Source: Modicisalibacter ilicicola DSM 19980 (lineage in GTDB: Bacteria > Pseudomonadota > Gammaproteobacteria > Pseudomonadales > Halomonadaceae). From it: a DNA stretch of 64,000 bases. Both the position numbers and the translations under genes were made by a program. The stretch spans positions 468,856-532,855 of the forward strand of contig NZ_FQUJ01000002.1 of the NCBI RefSeq assembly GCF_900128925.1. The letters run 5' to 3'. Every line of letters begins with the position of its first letter. Position 1 is the first letter of the stretch. The notes below the pieces were generated by a model. It saw only the letters and a list, made by a program, of their open reading frames with translations. It did no database searches and was not told the origin of the DNA. Shown here piece after piece: positions 36,284-45,869 of this stretch.

Positions 36284-39200
36284 GTCACGTCGCCGTCTGC
36301 TCAAGGGCGCTGTCGCCGCTGGCGGTGCCGCCACCTTCGCCGCCGGTTATTCCGGCCCCCTGGCCAAGATAGCCAAGGGCGTCACCGGCAGTGCCGGGGA
36401 AGAACCCGCTCACCAGATCTACGGCAACGCCCTGGCACCGGAATATACCGTCGATGCAACAAGCGGCGAACTGACCCTCAACCCGGACCAGCGCACCGCC
36501 TTCACCATCTGCTATGGCTGTACCACCAAGTGTGGTGTGCGAGTCCGCATCGACGACAAGAATGGCCAGGTGCTGCGGGTCATCGGCAACCCTTACAATC
36601 CGCTCTCCTCGGAACCGCACCTGCCCATGCGCACCCCCGTCGCCGAGGCCTTGAGGAGCGTCAGCGGCTATCAGGAGCAAGGCCTGGCCGGGCGCTCCAC
36701 CGCCTGCGCCAGAGGCAACGCCATGATGGCCCAGATCACCAGTCCCTACCGGGTCACGCACTGCCTCAAGCGGATCGACGAGCGCGGCAATCGCCAATGG
36801 CAGAAGATCTCCTTCGAGCAGTTGATCGAGGAGGTCTGCGAAGGCGGCGACCTGTTCGGCGAAGGCCACGTGGACGGGCTGCGCGCCATTCACGATCATG
36901 ACAACCCAATCGATCCGGACAACCCAGAATACGGCCCGCGCGCCAACCAGCTGCTGATGATGGAGGCCACCGACTACGGCCGCTCGGCGCTGCTCAAGCG
37001 CTTCGGCTTCAATGCCTTCGGCACCCGCAACTATGGCCACCACGGCTCCTATTGCGGCCTGGCGTTTCGCATGGGCTCCGGCGCGATGCTGGACGACATG
37101 AAGAAGTTCGCCCATACCAAGCCGGATTACGCCAACGCCAAGTTCGCGCTGTTCATCGGCACCGCCCCCAGCCAGGCAGGCAACCCCTTCAAGCGCCAGG
37201 GTCGCCTGCTTGCCGAAGCCCGTTCCCTGGGCACGCTGGATTACGTCGTCGTCGACCCGGCGCTCAACGCCACGGCCTCGCATGCCGCTTCCGAGCGCAG
37301 CCGCTGGGTGCCGATCCGCCCGGGCACCGACAGCGCCCTCGCCATGGCCTTGATCCAGTGGCTCATCGAGAACGACGGCTACGCCGCGGACTATCTGGCG
37401 ATCCCCGACCAGGTCGCCGCCAAGGCCGCCGATGAGCTTGGCCACACCAACGCCACCCATCTGGTGATCGAGGACGTCGATCATCCGCGCCGTGGTCATT
37501 TCCTGCGCCGCTCGGATCTTGGCGAAGTGGCCGCCGGCGACGAGCAGGACGAGCTGATCGTGGTGGGCGGCGACGGCCAACTGGCCCCCGCGTCCCAAGT
37601 AGCCAGGGCCGCCCTGTTCGTCGACCGGACAATCGAATCGCCCGATGGTCCGCTGCGCGTCAAGAGCAGCCTGACCAAACTGCGCGAAGCGGCCAACGAA
37701 CATACCTTCGAAGAATATGCCGAGCACTGCGGCATCCCCGCCCAGCACATCCAGTCCATCGCCGAACGCTTCGCCGCCTACGGTCGCGATGCGGTAGTGG
37801 ACTGCCATGGCGGCATGATGTCCGGCACCGGCTTCTATGCCACCTACGGCATCCAGATGCTCAACCTGCTGGTCGGTAGCGTCAATCGCCAGGGGGGCGC
37901 CGCCCTGGGCGCGGGCAAGTTCAACGGCATGGGCACGGGGCCACGCTATGACCTCGCCCGCTTCCCGGGCATGCGCAAACCCCAGGGCATCTTCGTCTCC
38001 CGCTCACGCTTCGCCTACGAAAAGACCTCGGAATACAAGCGCAAGGTGGCTGCCGGGGAGACCCCCTATCCGGCCAAGGCGCCCTGGCGCTCCCTGGCGC
38101 CGCCGATCCTCACCGAGCAGCTCGCTTCCGCGCTCGACGGTTACCCCTACCCGCTCAAGGCGGTGATCGGCTGCATGGCCAATCCGATCTACGGTCAGGC
38201 CGGGCTAGAAACAGTCATCGGTGAGAAGCTTAAGGATCCCAGGCGCCTGGGGCTCTATGTGGCGGTGGACGGCTTCATCAACGAGACCAACCGCTACGCG
38301 GACTACATCGTGCCGGACTCGGTGATGTACGAGGTGTGGGGCTTCACCGGCGCCTGGAGCGGCAACGTCACCAAGATGACCACCGCCTGCTGGCCGGTCG
38401 TCGAACCGCTCCAGCAGAAGACCGAAGAAGGCGAGCCGGTGAGCATGGACAGCTTCTTCATCGCCGTGGCCAAGCGCCTCGGCCTGCCGGGCTTCGGCGA
38501 GAACGCCATTCCCGACGCCAACGGCAAGCTGCATCCGCTCGACCGCGCCGAGGATTACTACCTGCGCGCCGCCGCCAACATCGCCTTCACCGGCAAGCCG
38601 CTACCCGCGATCGATGAAAGCGATATCGCCCATGCCGGCATCGCGCCGTTGATGCCCAGAATCCAGCGCACGCTGCCCCAAGGCGAACAGGGGCCGGTGG
38701 CCTATCTCTACGCTCGCGGCGGGCGCTACGAGGAGTACGACGACGCCTACGTCGGCAAGGACAAGCTCGGCAATGCCTGGACCAAGCCGCTGTGCGTCTA
38801 CAACGAACAGGTGGGCACCGCCATCGACAGCCAGAGCGGCAAGCCCCTGCGCGGTACACCCTGCCTGCAGATGCCACGCCTCAACGACGGCCGCCTGTTG
38901 CGCGAGGTGTATAGCGAAAACGACTGGCCGCTACTGGCCTTCTCGTTCAAGTCCAACATCATGAATTCCTACGCCGTCGGGCTCGAGCGGCTACGCATGA
39001 TCAAGCCTTACAACCCGGTGCTGATGCATACCGATGACGCCAAGGAACGAGGGATCCTCCACGGCGACACCGTGCGCATCGAGAGCCCCGGCGGCGAGGT
39101 GATCGGGCTTGCCCTGGTCAGCGATGGCGTGATGAGAGGTTCGCTCGGCATCGAGCATAGCTATGGCCACACCGAGCTTGGAGCCAGCGAGCATGTCATC

Positions 39201-39371
39201 GACGGCAAGGCCCAGCCTTCGATGGAGTGGGTCGGTGCCGGGGTCAATATCAACGACCTGGGCTTCGCCGATCCCACCCGGGAGGTGATGGGCACCTGGC
39301 TCGAAGGGGTCAGCGGTGCCAGCATCCGCCAGGGGCTGCCGGTGCGGGTCAGGCGTATGGAAGAAGCCTGA
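36276..39371 (+). CDS. ttrA: Tetrathionate reductase molybdopterin subunit TtrA
   Basis: This 1031-residue protein of the molybdopterin oxidoreductase family has a Tat signal (SRRRLLKGAVAAGGAATFAA). An N-terminal [4Fe-4S] motif reads CYGCTTKCGVRVRID with the last Cys in STACARGNA, and the likely Mo-ligand Cys is in NYGHHGSYCGLAFRMG. The B-C-A order and size fit TtrA, which reduces tetrathionate to thiosulfate in the periplasm. ATG 36276 has AAGGAG upstream. A related family member acting on another oxyanion cannot be excluded. No ttrRS sensor genes are in the window. Confidence 0.85.
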   Translation: MDKSRRRLLKGAVAAGGAATFAAGYSGPLAKIAKGVTGSAGEEPAHQIYGNALAPEYTVDATSGELTLNPDQRTAFTICYGCTTKCGVRVRIDDKNGQVLRVIGNPYNPLSSEPHLPMRTPVAEALRSVSGYQEQGLAGRSTACARGNAMMAQITSPYRVTHCLKRIDERGNRQWQKISFEQLIEEVCEGGDLFGEGHVDGLRAIHDHDNPIDPDNPEYGPRANQLLMMEATDYGRSALLKRFGFNAFGTRNYGHHGSYCGLAFRMGSGAMLDDMKKFAHTKPDYANAKFALFIGTAPSQAGNPFKRQGRLLAEARSLGTLDYVVVDPALNATASHAASERSRWVPIRPGTDSALAMALIQWLIENDGYAADYLAIPDQVAAKAADELGHTNATHLVIEDVDHPRRGHFLRRSDLGEVAAGDEQDELIVVGGDGQLAPASQVARAALFVDRTIESPDGPLRVKSSLTKLREAANEHTFEEYAEHCGIPAQHIQSIAERFAAYGRDAVVDCHGGMMSGTGFYATYGIQMLNLLVGSVNRQGGAALGAGKFNGMGTGPRYDLARFPGMRKPQGIFVSRSRFAYEKTSEYKRKVAAGETPYPAKAPWRSLAPPILTEQLASALDGYPYPLKAVIGCMANPIYGQAGLETVIGEKLKDPRRLGLYVAVDGFINETNRYADYIVPDSVMYEVWGFTGAWSGNVTKMTTACWPVVEPLQQKTEEGEPVSMDSFFIAVAKRLGLPGFGENAIPDANGKLHPLDRAEDYYLRAAANIAFTGKPLPAIDESDIAHAGIAPLMPRIQRTLPQGEQGPVAYLYARGGRYEEYDDAYVGKDKLGNAWTKPLCVYNEQVGTAIDSQSGKPLRGTPCLQMPRLNDGRLLREVYSENDWPLLAFSFKSNIMNSYAVGLERLRMIKPYNPVLMHTDDAKERGILHGDTVRIESPGGEVIGLALVSDGVMRGSLGIEHSYGHTELGASEHVIDGKAQPSMEWVGAGVNINDLGFADPTREVMGTWLEGVSGASIRQGLPVRVRRMEEA

Positions 39372-39401
39372 AGGTGGCGTCACGCTACTTCAAGCAACCC
39401 G

Positions 39402-39427
39402 AGGCGGGCCGGCGGGCTCGCCTTTTC
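39402..39427 (+). terminator. Rho-independent terminator after ttrBCA
   Basis: AGGCGGGC pairs with GCTCGCCT (one G-T wobble), followed by TTTTCATTTT. It lies 31 bases after the ttrA stop. Confidence 0.7.
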
Positions 39428-39461
39428 ATTTTGCGAAATACGCCATCAACTCGTCTTCGCG

Positions 39462-39848
39462 TCAGAGTCGTCGTATCGGCCCCGGGTATTGCGCCACCAG
39501 GTCGTCCACGGTGAGCAGCAAGAACCCCTCGAACTCCGCCTGAGCGACGAGAATTCGGTCGAAGGGGTCCTTGTGTATGGGCGGCAAGTGAGCAACCGAG
39601 AGGGTATGTTGGGCAGTGATCGGCAGCTCTCGGTAACCATTCTCGATCAGGCTACGGCGGAGCAGGTACACATCCACATTGAAATCCAATCGCGGCAATC
39701 CTTTCTTTATCACGATTTCCCAAATGCTGGCGGCGCTGAAATATAGGTTATTATCGCGATCTTCCAGAAGCTCCAGAGCCTCGGCAGACAACCGCTGCGG
39801 CTCTCCTGCCGCCCAAAGTAGAACATGAGTATCGAGCAGGAGGTTCAC
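39462..39848 (-). CDS. PIN-domain toxin (type II toxin-antitoxin)
   Basis: This 128-residue PIN ribonuclease has NLLLDTHVLLWAAGEP at the start with the first Asp, FSAASIWEIVIKKGL with the conserved Glu, and HKDPFDRILVAQAEFEGFLL with the later acidic residues, near full family length. It is the second gene after a Phd-type antitoxin, one base apart, on the minus strand downstream of ttrBCA. Confidence 0.88.
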   Translation of the reverse strand: MNLLLDTHVLLWAAGEPQRLSAEALELLEDRDNNLYFSAASIWEIVIKKGLPRLDFNVDVYLLRRSLIENGYRELPITAQHTLSVAHLPPIHKDPFDRILVAQAEFEGFLLLTVDDLVAQYPGPIRRL

Positions 39849-39849
39849 G

Positions 39850-40089
39850 CTAGCCTCCGAACAGTTCGGAAATTTCCCGCTCGCCCATACGATCGAAGTC
39901 CTCGGGCACGGCTAACTGGCCTTCCAGGAAACCCAGCCGACGCTCCTTGCCAGGTTCGGGACTATCGATGGCCGTCACCCGGGCAATGGGCTTACCCGCC
40001 TTGGCGATAATGAAGGGCTCCCCTTGCGCGGCCTTGTCCACGAGCTGCGAAAGGCGGGTTTTGGCGTCATGCATATTGATGATTTCCAT
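39850..40089 (-). CDS. Phd/YefM-type antitoxin
   Basis: This 79-residue protein begins EIINMHDAKTRLSQLVDKAA and continues GEPFIIAKAGKPIARVTAI, the Phd/YefM N-terminal DNA-binding fold. The C-terminal EGQLAVPEDFDRMGEREISE is the usual toxin-binding tail. It is encoded just ahead of the PIN toxin. The A+T-rich DNA upstream (40090-40238) holds its promoter but no further gene. Confidence 0.88.
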   Translation of the reverse strand: MEIINMHDAKTRLSQLVDKAAQGEPFIIAKAGKPIARVTAIDSPEPGKERRLGFLEGQLAVPEDFDRMGEREISELFGG

Positions 40090-40238
40090 GGACAGCCTCC
40101 TGCAACCAAAAGTGCTTAGCCAACTAGACTTAGTTTAAATCTGAACTCTACGCCTTTGACCCGTTTTCTGCAAACGCGGAAGAGATTGGTCAATATCCAG
40201 CACCAATGCAAACCTCGGTCCTTGGCAGGAAGCCGAAT

Positions 40239-41153
40239 CTATTGACCGGCGCTACGCGCAAACCGTCGACCGTTCAAGCGCCCGCTGCCCACCAGCATCC
40301 CCAGGGTGATCAGCGCGGCGGCCAACGCCAATAGCGGGGTGGCCTCGGCGTAGCCGGTCAGGATCAACACCACCGTGGAGAGCAGCGGCGTGAAGTAGGC
40401 CAAGAACCCCAGCAGGCGCAGGTCGCCATGCTTGACGCCGACGTCCCAGGTAAAAAAGGCGCTGCCCACCGGCCCCAGGCCCAGGCCGATCACCCCCAGC
40501 CAGCCGATGCCCTCCGGCAGGCGCGTCGGCTCGAAGAGCCAGTGGCAGAGCGCGGCGAGCAGCGCCGTGACCAGACAGAAGCCCCCTACTGCCGCAGTCG
40601 GCACACCGCGAGTTGCTCTCGAAAGCACCGAATAACCGCTCCAGACGAAGGCGCAGGCAAACGCCGCCGCATAGCCCAATGTACTGCCCCCGGCGTTCAC
40701 GTCGCCGCCCACCAGCAAGGCTGCCCCGGCGAAGCCCAAGAGGCTGCCGATCACGTGAATGACACGCAGCCGTTCGCCAGGCAGCAGTGCGATGAACAGC
40801 ACGATCAACAACGGCCATAGATAGCTGATCAGCCCGGCATTGGCCGGTGGCGCATTCTGCTGGGCCACGAAATAGAGCGCGTGATAGCCAAATAATCCAC
40901 CAACGCCCAATGCCCATATCGCAGGCGGCTGCTTGAAGGACGCGAATAACGGTTCACCGCGTAGGCTCAGCCAGATCGTAAAACAGAGAAAGGCGATGCC
41001 GAAGGCCAGTGCGGTCAGCAGAAACGGCGGCACCGGCCCGGCAAGTTGTGTCAGAGCCGCCAACAATGCCCAGTTGAGCACCGTGGTGGCGCCGATGGCA
41101 GTGGCGCGATTATCGGGGGTAGGTTGCGTCATGAATGGCAGTGACCGATTCAC
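40239..41153 (-). CDS. EamA-family (drug/metabolite) exporter
   Basis: This protein of about 300 residues has ten predicted helices in two EamA repeats, with AFACAFVWSGYSVLSRATRG in the second. GTG 41153 overlaps the phosphoesterase stop by four bases; ATG 41132 is an alternative. The family exports amino acids or other small metabolites; substrate is not predictable. It is the third gene behind ilvD and the phosphoesterase. Confidence 0.82.
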   Translation of the reverse strand: MNRSLPFMTQPTPDNRATAIGATTVLNWALLAALTQLAGPVPPFLLTALAFGIAFLCFTIWLSLRGEPLFASFKQPPAIWALGVGGLFGYHALYFVAQQNAPPANAGLISYLWPLLIVLFIALLPGERLRVIHVIGSLLGFAGAALLVGGDVNAGGSTLGYAAAFACAFVWSGYSVLSRATRGVPTAAVGGFCLVTALLAALCHWLFEPTRLPEGIGWLGVIGLGLGPVGSAFFTWDVGVKHGDLRLLGFLAYFTPLLSTVVLILTGYAEATPLLALAAALITLGMLVGSGRLNGRRFARSAGQ

Positions 41154-41632
41154 GCATCGAGCGGCTGATGGATGATCGCACCCCGCAAGCCACGCTCATC
41201 GGCCCACAACTTGCCGAGGGTGATCGGCAATTTGAAACGGCGGCGACCACCGCCGCCGGGATTGAAGAATAGCCGGCCCTCGTGCCATTCGTTGCGCGGC
41301 TTGTGGGAATGGCCATGCAGCACCGCATCGCAGGATGTCCGTGCATCGAAATCGGCGATGTCGTGGACCAGGTGCAATCGCCAGCCGTTGACGAGAATAT
41401 CCCGGGTCCAGGGAATATTCTCGGCCCAGAGCTGGGTATCTATATTGCCGCGCACGGTGAATAGCGGCGCCAATTCGGCCAGCCGCTCGAGAATGAACGG
41501 CTTGCCGATATCGCCGAGATGCAGGATCAATTCGCACCCTTCGAGCAATGTGAGCGACTCGTCGCGCAGCGTGCCGTGGGTATCGGCGATCACCCCGATC
41601 GGCGAATCGATGTCGAAGTGTGGCACGCCCAC
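41150..41632 (-). CDS. Metallophosphoesterase, YfcE-like
   Basis: This 160-residue calcineurin-like phosphodiesterase has the metal motifs GVIADTHG, ILHLGDIG, VRGNID and LHGHSHKPR, with FFNPGG near the end. The likely GTG start, 41632, lies three bases after the ilvD stop. Substrate is unknown. Confidence 0.85.
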   Translation of the reverse strand: MGVPHFDIDSPIGVIADTHGTLRDESLTLLEGCELILHLGDIGKPFILERLAELAPLFTVRGNIDTQLWAENIPWTRDILVNGWRLHLVHDIADFDARTSCDAVLHGHSHKPRNEWHEGRLFFNPGGGGRRRFKLPITLGKLWADERGLRGAIIHQPLDA

Positions 41633-41635
41633 CGG

Positions 41636-43324
41636 CTATTCCGGCAAATCGGTAACCGCGCCGGTCGACGCCGAACTCACCGCCCGCGCATATTTCGCCA
41701 ATACGCCACGGGTATAGCGCGGTGCCGGTTGGCGCCAGGCGGCACGGCGGCGTTCGAACTCCTGGTCATCGATATGCACGTCGATGGTGTCGGCCTGGGC
41801 ATCGATGGTGATCTCGTCGCCGTCTTCGACCAGCGCAAGCGGCCCGCCTTCGAAGGCTTCCGGGCTCACGTGCCCGACCACGAAGCCGTGACTGCCGCCG
41901 GAGAAACGCCCGTCGGTGATCAATGCCACCTCGCTGCCGAGCCCCCGGCCCATGATCGCCGAGGTGGGGGTGAGCATCTCGCGCATGCCCGGGCCACCCT
42001 TGGGTCCTTCGTAGCGGATCACCACCACGTCGCCGGCCACCACGCTGCCATCGTTGATGCGCGCCTGGGCCTCCTCCTCGGAGCCGAATACCCTGGCCCG
42101 GCCGGAAAAGCGGGTGCCCTCCTTGCCGGTGATCTTGGCCACTGCCCCTTCCGGTGCCAGATTGCCGTAGAGGATACGCAGATGGCTCTCGGCCTTGATC
42201 GGCTCGTCAAGGGGCTGGATGATCTGCTGATCGCTGGGGTAAGGCGTCACATCGGCCAGGTTCTCGGCCAGGGTCTTGCCCGTGACGGTCAGGCACTCTC
42301 CGTGCAACAGTCCGGCATCGAGCAGCGTCTTCATCAAGGGCTGGATGCCGCCGATGGCCACCAGCTCGCTCATCATGTAGTGACCGCTGGGGCGCAGGTC
42401 GGCGACCACCGGCACGCGCCGGCCGATGCGCGTGAAATCGTCCAGGGTCAGTTCGACGCCGATGGCATTGGCCATGGCGATCAGGTGCAGCACCGCATTG
42501 GTCGAGCCGCCCAGCGCGATCACCAGGGTGATGGCGTTCTCGAAGGCCTCGCGGGTCATGATGTCGCTGGGTTTCAGATCGCGCTCCAGTAGCTCGAGCA
42601 CCGCCGCCCCCGCGGCATGGCAGTCGTCACGCTTGTTCCGGGAGACGGCATTCTGCGCCGAGGAGTTGGGCAGGCTCATGCCCAGCGCTTCGATGGCCGA
42701 GGCCATGGTGTTGGCGGTGTACATGCCGCCGCAGGAGCCCGGACCGGGCACCGCCGTCTTTTCGATCTGCTCGACCTCGATCAGATCGAGATCGCCGCGG
42801 CTATGGGCGCCCATGGCCTCGAACACCGAGACCAGGTCAGTGTGGTTCGCCCCGGGGAGGATGGTGCCACCATAGACGAACACGCTGGGCCGATCGAGCC
42901 GCGCCAGGCCGATCAGGCAACCCGGCATGTTCTTGTCGCACCCGCCGATCGCCACCACGCCGTCGAAACCCTCGCAGCCGGCCACGGTCTCGATGGAGTC
43001 GGCGATCACTTCCCGGGACACCAGCGAATACTTCATGCCCTCGGTGCCGTTGGCGATGCCGTCCGAGATGGTGATGGTATTGAAGATCACCCCCTTGCCA
43101 CCGGCGGCATCGGCGCCCTGGCGAGCATCCTCGGCCAGTTCGTTGATGTGGCTGTTGCAGGGGGTGACCTGGCTCCAGGTCGAGGCGATCCCCACTTGGG
43201 GCTTGGCGAAGTCCTCGTCACTGAATCCCACCGCCCGGAGCATGGACCGACTGGCCGCCTTGCCGATGCCATCGACGACCTGGCTGGAATAACGACGACG
43301 CTTGTCCTGCTGTTGTTCACTCAT
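41636..43324 (-). CDS. ilvD: Dihydroxy-acid dehydratase
   Basis: This 562-residue enzyme has [20 protein letters not shown], the Fe-S ligands in [19 protein letters not shown] and [19 protein letters not shown], and the late block [20 protein letters not shown]. It makes branched-chain 2-oxo acids and coenzyme A precursors. ATG 43324 has GAGGAG upstream; an in-frame start at 43375 is less likely. It heads a short operon with a phosphoesterase and an EamA exporter, and follows the SSS symporter by 75 bases. Confidence 0.94.
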   Translation of the reverse strand: MSEQQQDKRRRYSSQVVDGIGKAASRSMLRAVGFSDEDFAKPQVGIASTWSQVTPCNSHINELAEDARQGADAAGGKGVIFNTITISDGIANGTEGMKYSLVSREVIADSIETVAGCEGFDGVVAIGGCDKNMPGCLIGLARLDRPSVFVYGGTILPGANHTDLVSVFEAMGAHSRGDLDLIEVEQIEKTAVPGPGSCGGMYTANTMASAIEALGMSLPNSSAQNAVSRNKRDDCHAAGAAVLELLERDLKPSDIMTREAFENAITLVIALGGSTNAVLHLIAMANAIGVELTLDDFTRIGRRVPVVADLRPSGHYMMSELVAIGGIQPLMKTLLDAGLLHGECLTVTGKTLAENLADVTPYPSDQQIIQPLDEPIKAESHLRILYGNLAPEGAVAKITGKEGTRFSGRARVFGSEEEAQARINDGSVVAGDVVVIRYEGPKGGPGMREMLTPTSAIMGRGLGSEVALITDGRFSGGSHGFVVGHVSPEAFEGGPLALVEDGDEITIDAQADTIDVHIDDQEFERRRAAWRQPAPRYTRGVLAKYARAVSSASTGAVTDLPE

Positions 43325-43399
43325 GGTCTGGCTCCTCGAAGCGGCGGTTTCTTGCCGAGTCTGAAACCTCGCCAACGCCGTTGCAAATCGGGTCCGGGA

Positions 43400-44797
43400 T
43401 CAGCGGTACTGGACGATCCAGCGCGGACGTGCCAGCGCGACCAGCAAGCTGACCAGCGTCGAGGCCAAGAGCGCACCCAGGAAAGGCCAAAGGGTGGGCA
43501 CGCCTCCCGGGAAGCTGGCCGCCATTATCCCAGCGATAACATTGCCCTGGGCGATCCAGCCCGGCAGGATCGCCCCCACCACTCCCGCCAGGCCGCCGCT
43601 CACCGCCGCTACGGTGCTCATGCGTGACCATAGCCCCAGCAGCACGGGCACCACTGCCGTGGCGCACAACAGATCGGCGATCAAGAACAGCCGCAGCACC
43701 GAGACACCCTGCAGGGCGATGGCCACGACCGGCACCATCAACGCCAGCGTGATCCAGCGTGCAGCGCCGAGGGACACCCCGCTTCGGGACAGGCTGTCGC
43801 CCTCGCCCACCACCAGCGAGGCGATACCGTTCTGCAGCGTATCCACGCTGGAGGCCACCAGGGTCACCGCCAATACCAGGGCCAGCAGCGTCAGCCAGGC
43901 CGGTGCACCCTCGAGCAGCGCAAAGAAGGGCATCGGTGGCTCGCCGAGGCTCAAGCCGCTCATCGCGGCCAGGATCCCCAGGCCACCGACCACGGCCACC
44001 ACGATCACCGTGGTCATCCCACCCAGCAGTGCGCCACGGCCCAGCGCCGCGCCGCTCTTGGCCGCCCATACGCGCTGCCAGTAGCCCTGGTGGAACAGAT
44101 TGGCCGCGGTCACCGCGATGACCAGAGTCAATGCCACGCTCAGGGCATCGGCGACCGGGATGCCGGGCACGGAGACCTCGCTGGAAAACGCCGGCAGACG
44201 ATCCCAGGCCACGCCCCCCACTACCGCCAAGAGCGCGACGAGCAGCAATGCCTGCCAGCGATCGGTGACCAGGCTTGCGCGCAGGCCACCCCAGGCGGTA
44301 TAGACCAGCGTGGTGAGGGCCACGCCGAGCACCGCCACGCTACCGGGCACATCGGACAACAGCGCCGTGATGCCGCCGATCGCGGTCAATTCCGCGGTCA
44401 GGAAGCAGGCCATGTAGAGCACCGAGATAAGCGAGACATAGCGGCGTGCCCCACCGCCGAAACGCGCGGCGGCGAACTCGCCGATACTGCGCCCCTCGGG
44501 CAGCCGGCGGCGAATCGCCGGACCACATAGCCCCAGCACGATGAAGGGCAATGCCGAACCGATGGCATAACCGCCCAACGCGATGGGGCCGACGAAGGCG
44601 CCGATTTCCGGGGGGGTGAACAGGATCCAGGCCCCCATGCCGGAGGCCAGGAAGGAAAGCCCCAGGGCCGAAGCGCCCTGGGAATTGCGGGCGGTGACGT
44701 AATCGTCGAGTGGGGTATCGGCGCGGCTCGCGCGCAATCCGAGAACGGCAAACAGCAACAGGGCCGCGCCCAGCGCAGCCAGGGTGATATACAGCAT
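43400..44797 (-). CDS. SSS-family sodium:solute symporter under a TPP riboswitch, candidate thiamine or precursor transporter
   Basis: This 465-residue protein has about 13 helices, the SSS motif LYMACFLTAELTAIGGITAL, and LVYTAWGGLRASLVTDRWQA in the sugar/pantothenate symporter signature region. A TPP riboswitch precedes it with GGAGGAAG six bases before the ATG, so synthesis should fall when thiamine pyrophosphate is plentiful. The likely substrate is thus thiamine or a pyrimidine precursor. Sequence alone would only say sodium symporter; the riboswitch gives the function. No other thi genes adjoin it. Confidence 0.85.
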   Translation of the reverse strand: MLYITLAALGAALLLFAVLGLRASRADTPLDDYVTARNSQGASALGLSFLASGMGAWILFTPPEIGAFVGPIALGGYAIGSALPFIVLGLCGPAIRRRLPEGRSIGEFAAARFGGGARRYVSLISVLYMACFLTAELTAIGGITALLSDVPGSVAVLGVALTTLVYTAWGGLRASLVTDRWQALLLVALLAVVGGVAWDRLPAFSSEVSVPGIPVADALSVALTLVIAVTAANLFHQGYWQRVWAAKSGAALGRGALLGGMTTVIVVAVVGGLGILAAMSGLSLGEPPMPFFALLEGAPAWLTLLALVLAVTLVASSVDTLQNGIASLVVGEGDSLSRSGVSLGAARWITLALMVPVVAIALQGVSVLRLFLIADLLCATAVVPVLLGLWSRMSTVAAVSGGLAGVVGAILPGWIAQGNVIAGIMAASFPGGVPTLWPFLGALLASTLVSLLVALARPRWIVQYR

Positions 44798-44803
44798 GTC
44801 GCG

Positions 44804-44953
44804 CTTCCTCCGCCGGTATTAGCCGGATCAGGTTCCAGGGTCAGCGCTCGGACATGCCTCGAAGACGTCTGTGCTCGACGACTTTCCAGGCACGTCTCGG
44901 GAGCGCACTCTCAGCCCCTTCCTCGGATAGCGGAGGTCGGGGCACCCCTGGCG
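44804..44953 (-). promoter_or_regulatory. TPP (THI-box) riboswitch with an enlarged arm
   Basis: On the minus strand CAGGGGTGCCCC (44950-44939), GGGGCTGAGA (44918-44909) and GAACCTGATCCGG (44835-44823) are the conserved THI-box blocks. They are followed by CTAATACCGGCGGAGGAAG. The ribosome site GGAGGAAG overlaps the 3' P1 strand, so ligand binding should block translation. The stretch between CTGAGA and GAACCTG is 73 bases, much longer than the roughly 20 of the common form. It can fold into an extra arm with GCGCTC/GAGCGC. Confidence 0.92.
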
Positions 44954-45080
44954 ACAGGGATGGATTGGATTGTGAAGATGCGGGGCCTCAAGTTGTGCCC
45001 CCACGAGTCGATAGCATATTCAATCGAGCACGATACACAAGCCAAGAATTCAAACGACCACTTGCGCCGGAAACTTACCG

Positions 45081-45758
45081 ATGCCATTCAACGAAGCCAA
45101 GGAGCACGCGCCCGGGCGTCTGCATGCCATTTTCACCGACCCCTACTCCGCCTTCGACAACTCGGTCACCGAGCGTCAGCTACACCTGCATGTCGCTATC
45201 GAGGCACTCGTCGGCCGTCCCATGGCCGACCGCCGCCTGATGCTCGACGTGATCCATGGCTGGCAGAACGGTGAGTGCGACCCCAGCGACCTGCGACACA
45301 GCATGCATCGCCTCGATTCTCTCGATGAGCTGCGCCAGGTCGCGCAACGCTATCACCGGGCGATCGAGGCACAAGAGCCGTTGCCCAGCGATGCCACCTC
45401 CCTGATCGCCGAGCCATTGGCCGAGGCGATCGCCGCGGCGGAAGCAAACGGCCAGGAGCTCGACGAGGAAACACGCACCATTCCCGCCCGCTGGCCAGCC
45501 TTTACCACGGGCCTCACCCTCTACACCTTCTTCAAGGTCTACCATCGCCTGACCTACGGCGAGGACGACCCCTACCGCTCCATACGCTGCGAAACCTCGA
45601 CAGGGATGAAGGAGGTGCATGAATTCCATCTGGAAGAGGGTGAATTCGCCGTGATCATCCCCAGGGCAACGACGGACGCCGACAGTATTCTCACCCTGCA
45701 TGTCAGCCAGCTGGAGCCGGTGCTCGAGCTATTGGAGAAGTTTCAGTTGGGTAACTGA
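45081..45758 (+). CDS. Hypothetical protein
   Basis: This soluble protein of 225 residues has alternating acidic and basic helices (VIHGWQNGECDPSDLRHSMH and a Glu-rich centre) and a C-terminal segment that may be beta-rich. I see no domain I can name. ATG 45081 has GGAAA upstream. It lies divergent from the SSS symporter and convergent with the AhpD-like gene. Confidence 0.5.
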   Translation: MPFNEAKEHAPGRLHAIFTDPYSAFDNSVTERQLHLHVAIEALVGRPMADRRLMLDVIHGWQNGECDPSDLRHSMHRLDSLDELRQVAQRYHRAIEAQEPLPSDATSLIAEPLAEAIAAAEANGQELDEETRTIPARWPAFTTGLTLYTFFKVYHRLTYGEDDPYRSIRCETSTGMKEVHEFHLEEGEFAVIIPRATTDADSILTLHVSQLEPVLELLEKFQLGN

Positions 45759-45869
45759 TGCATTCAGCGAAAAACCGCGATACCCGATAGCAATGCCAGT
45801 CAGTTGGTGCTGACAGGCATTTGCTGTTGGCTTTTCCACCTATCAAGTTGAGCCATTCGATGCTCGACG

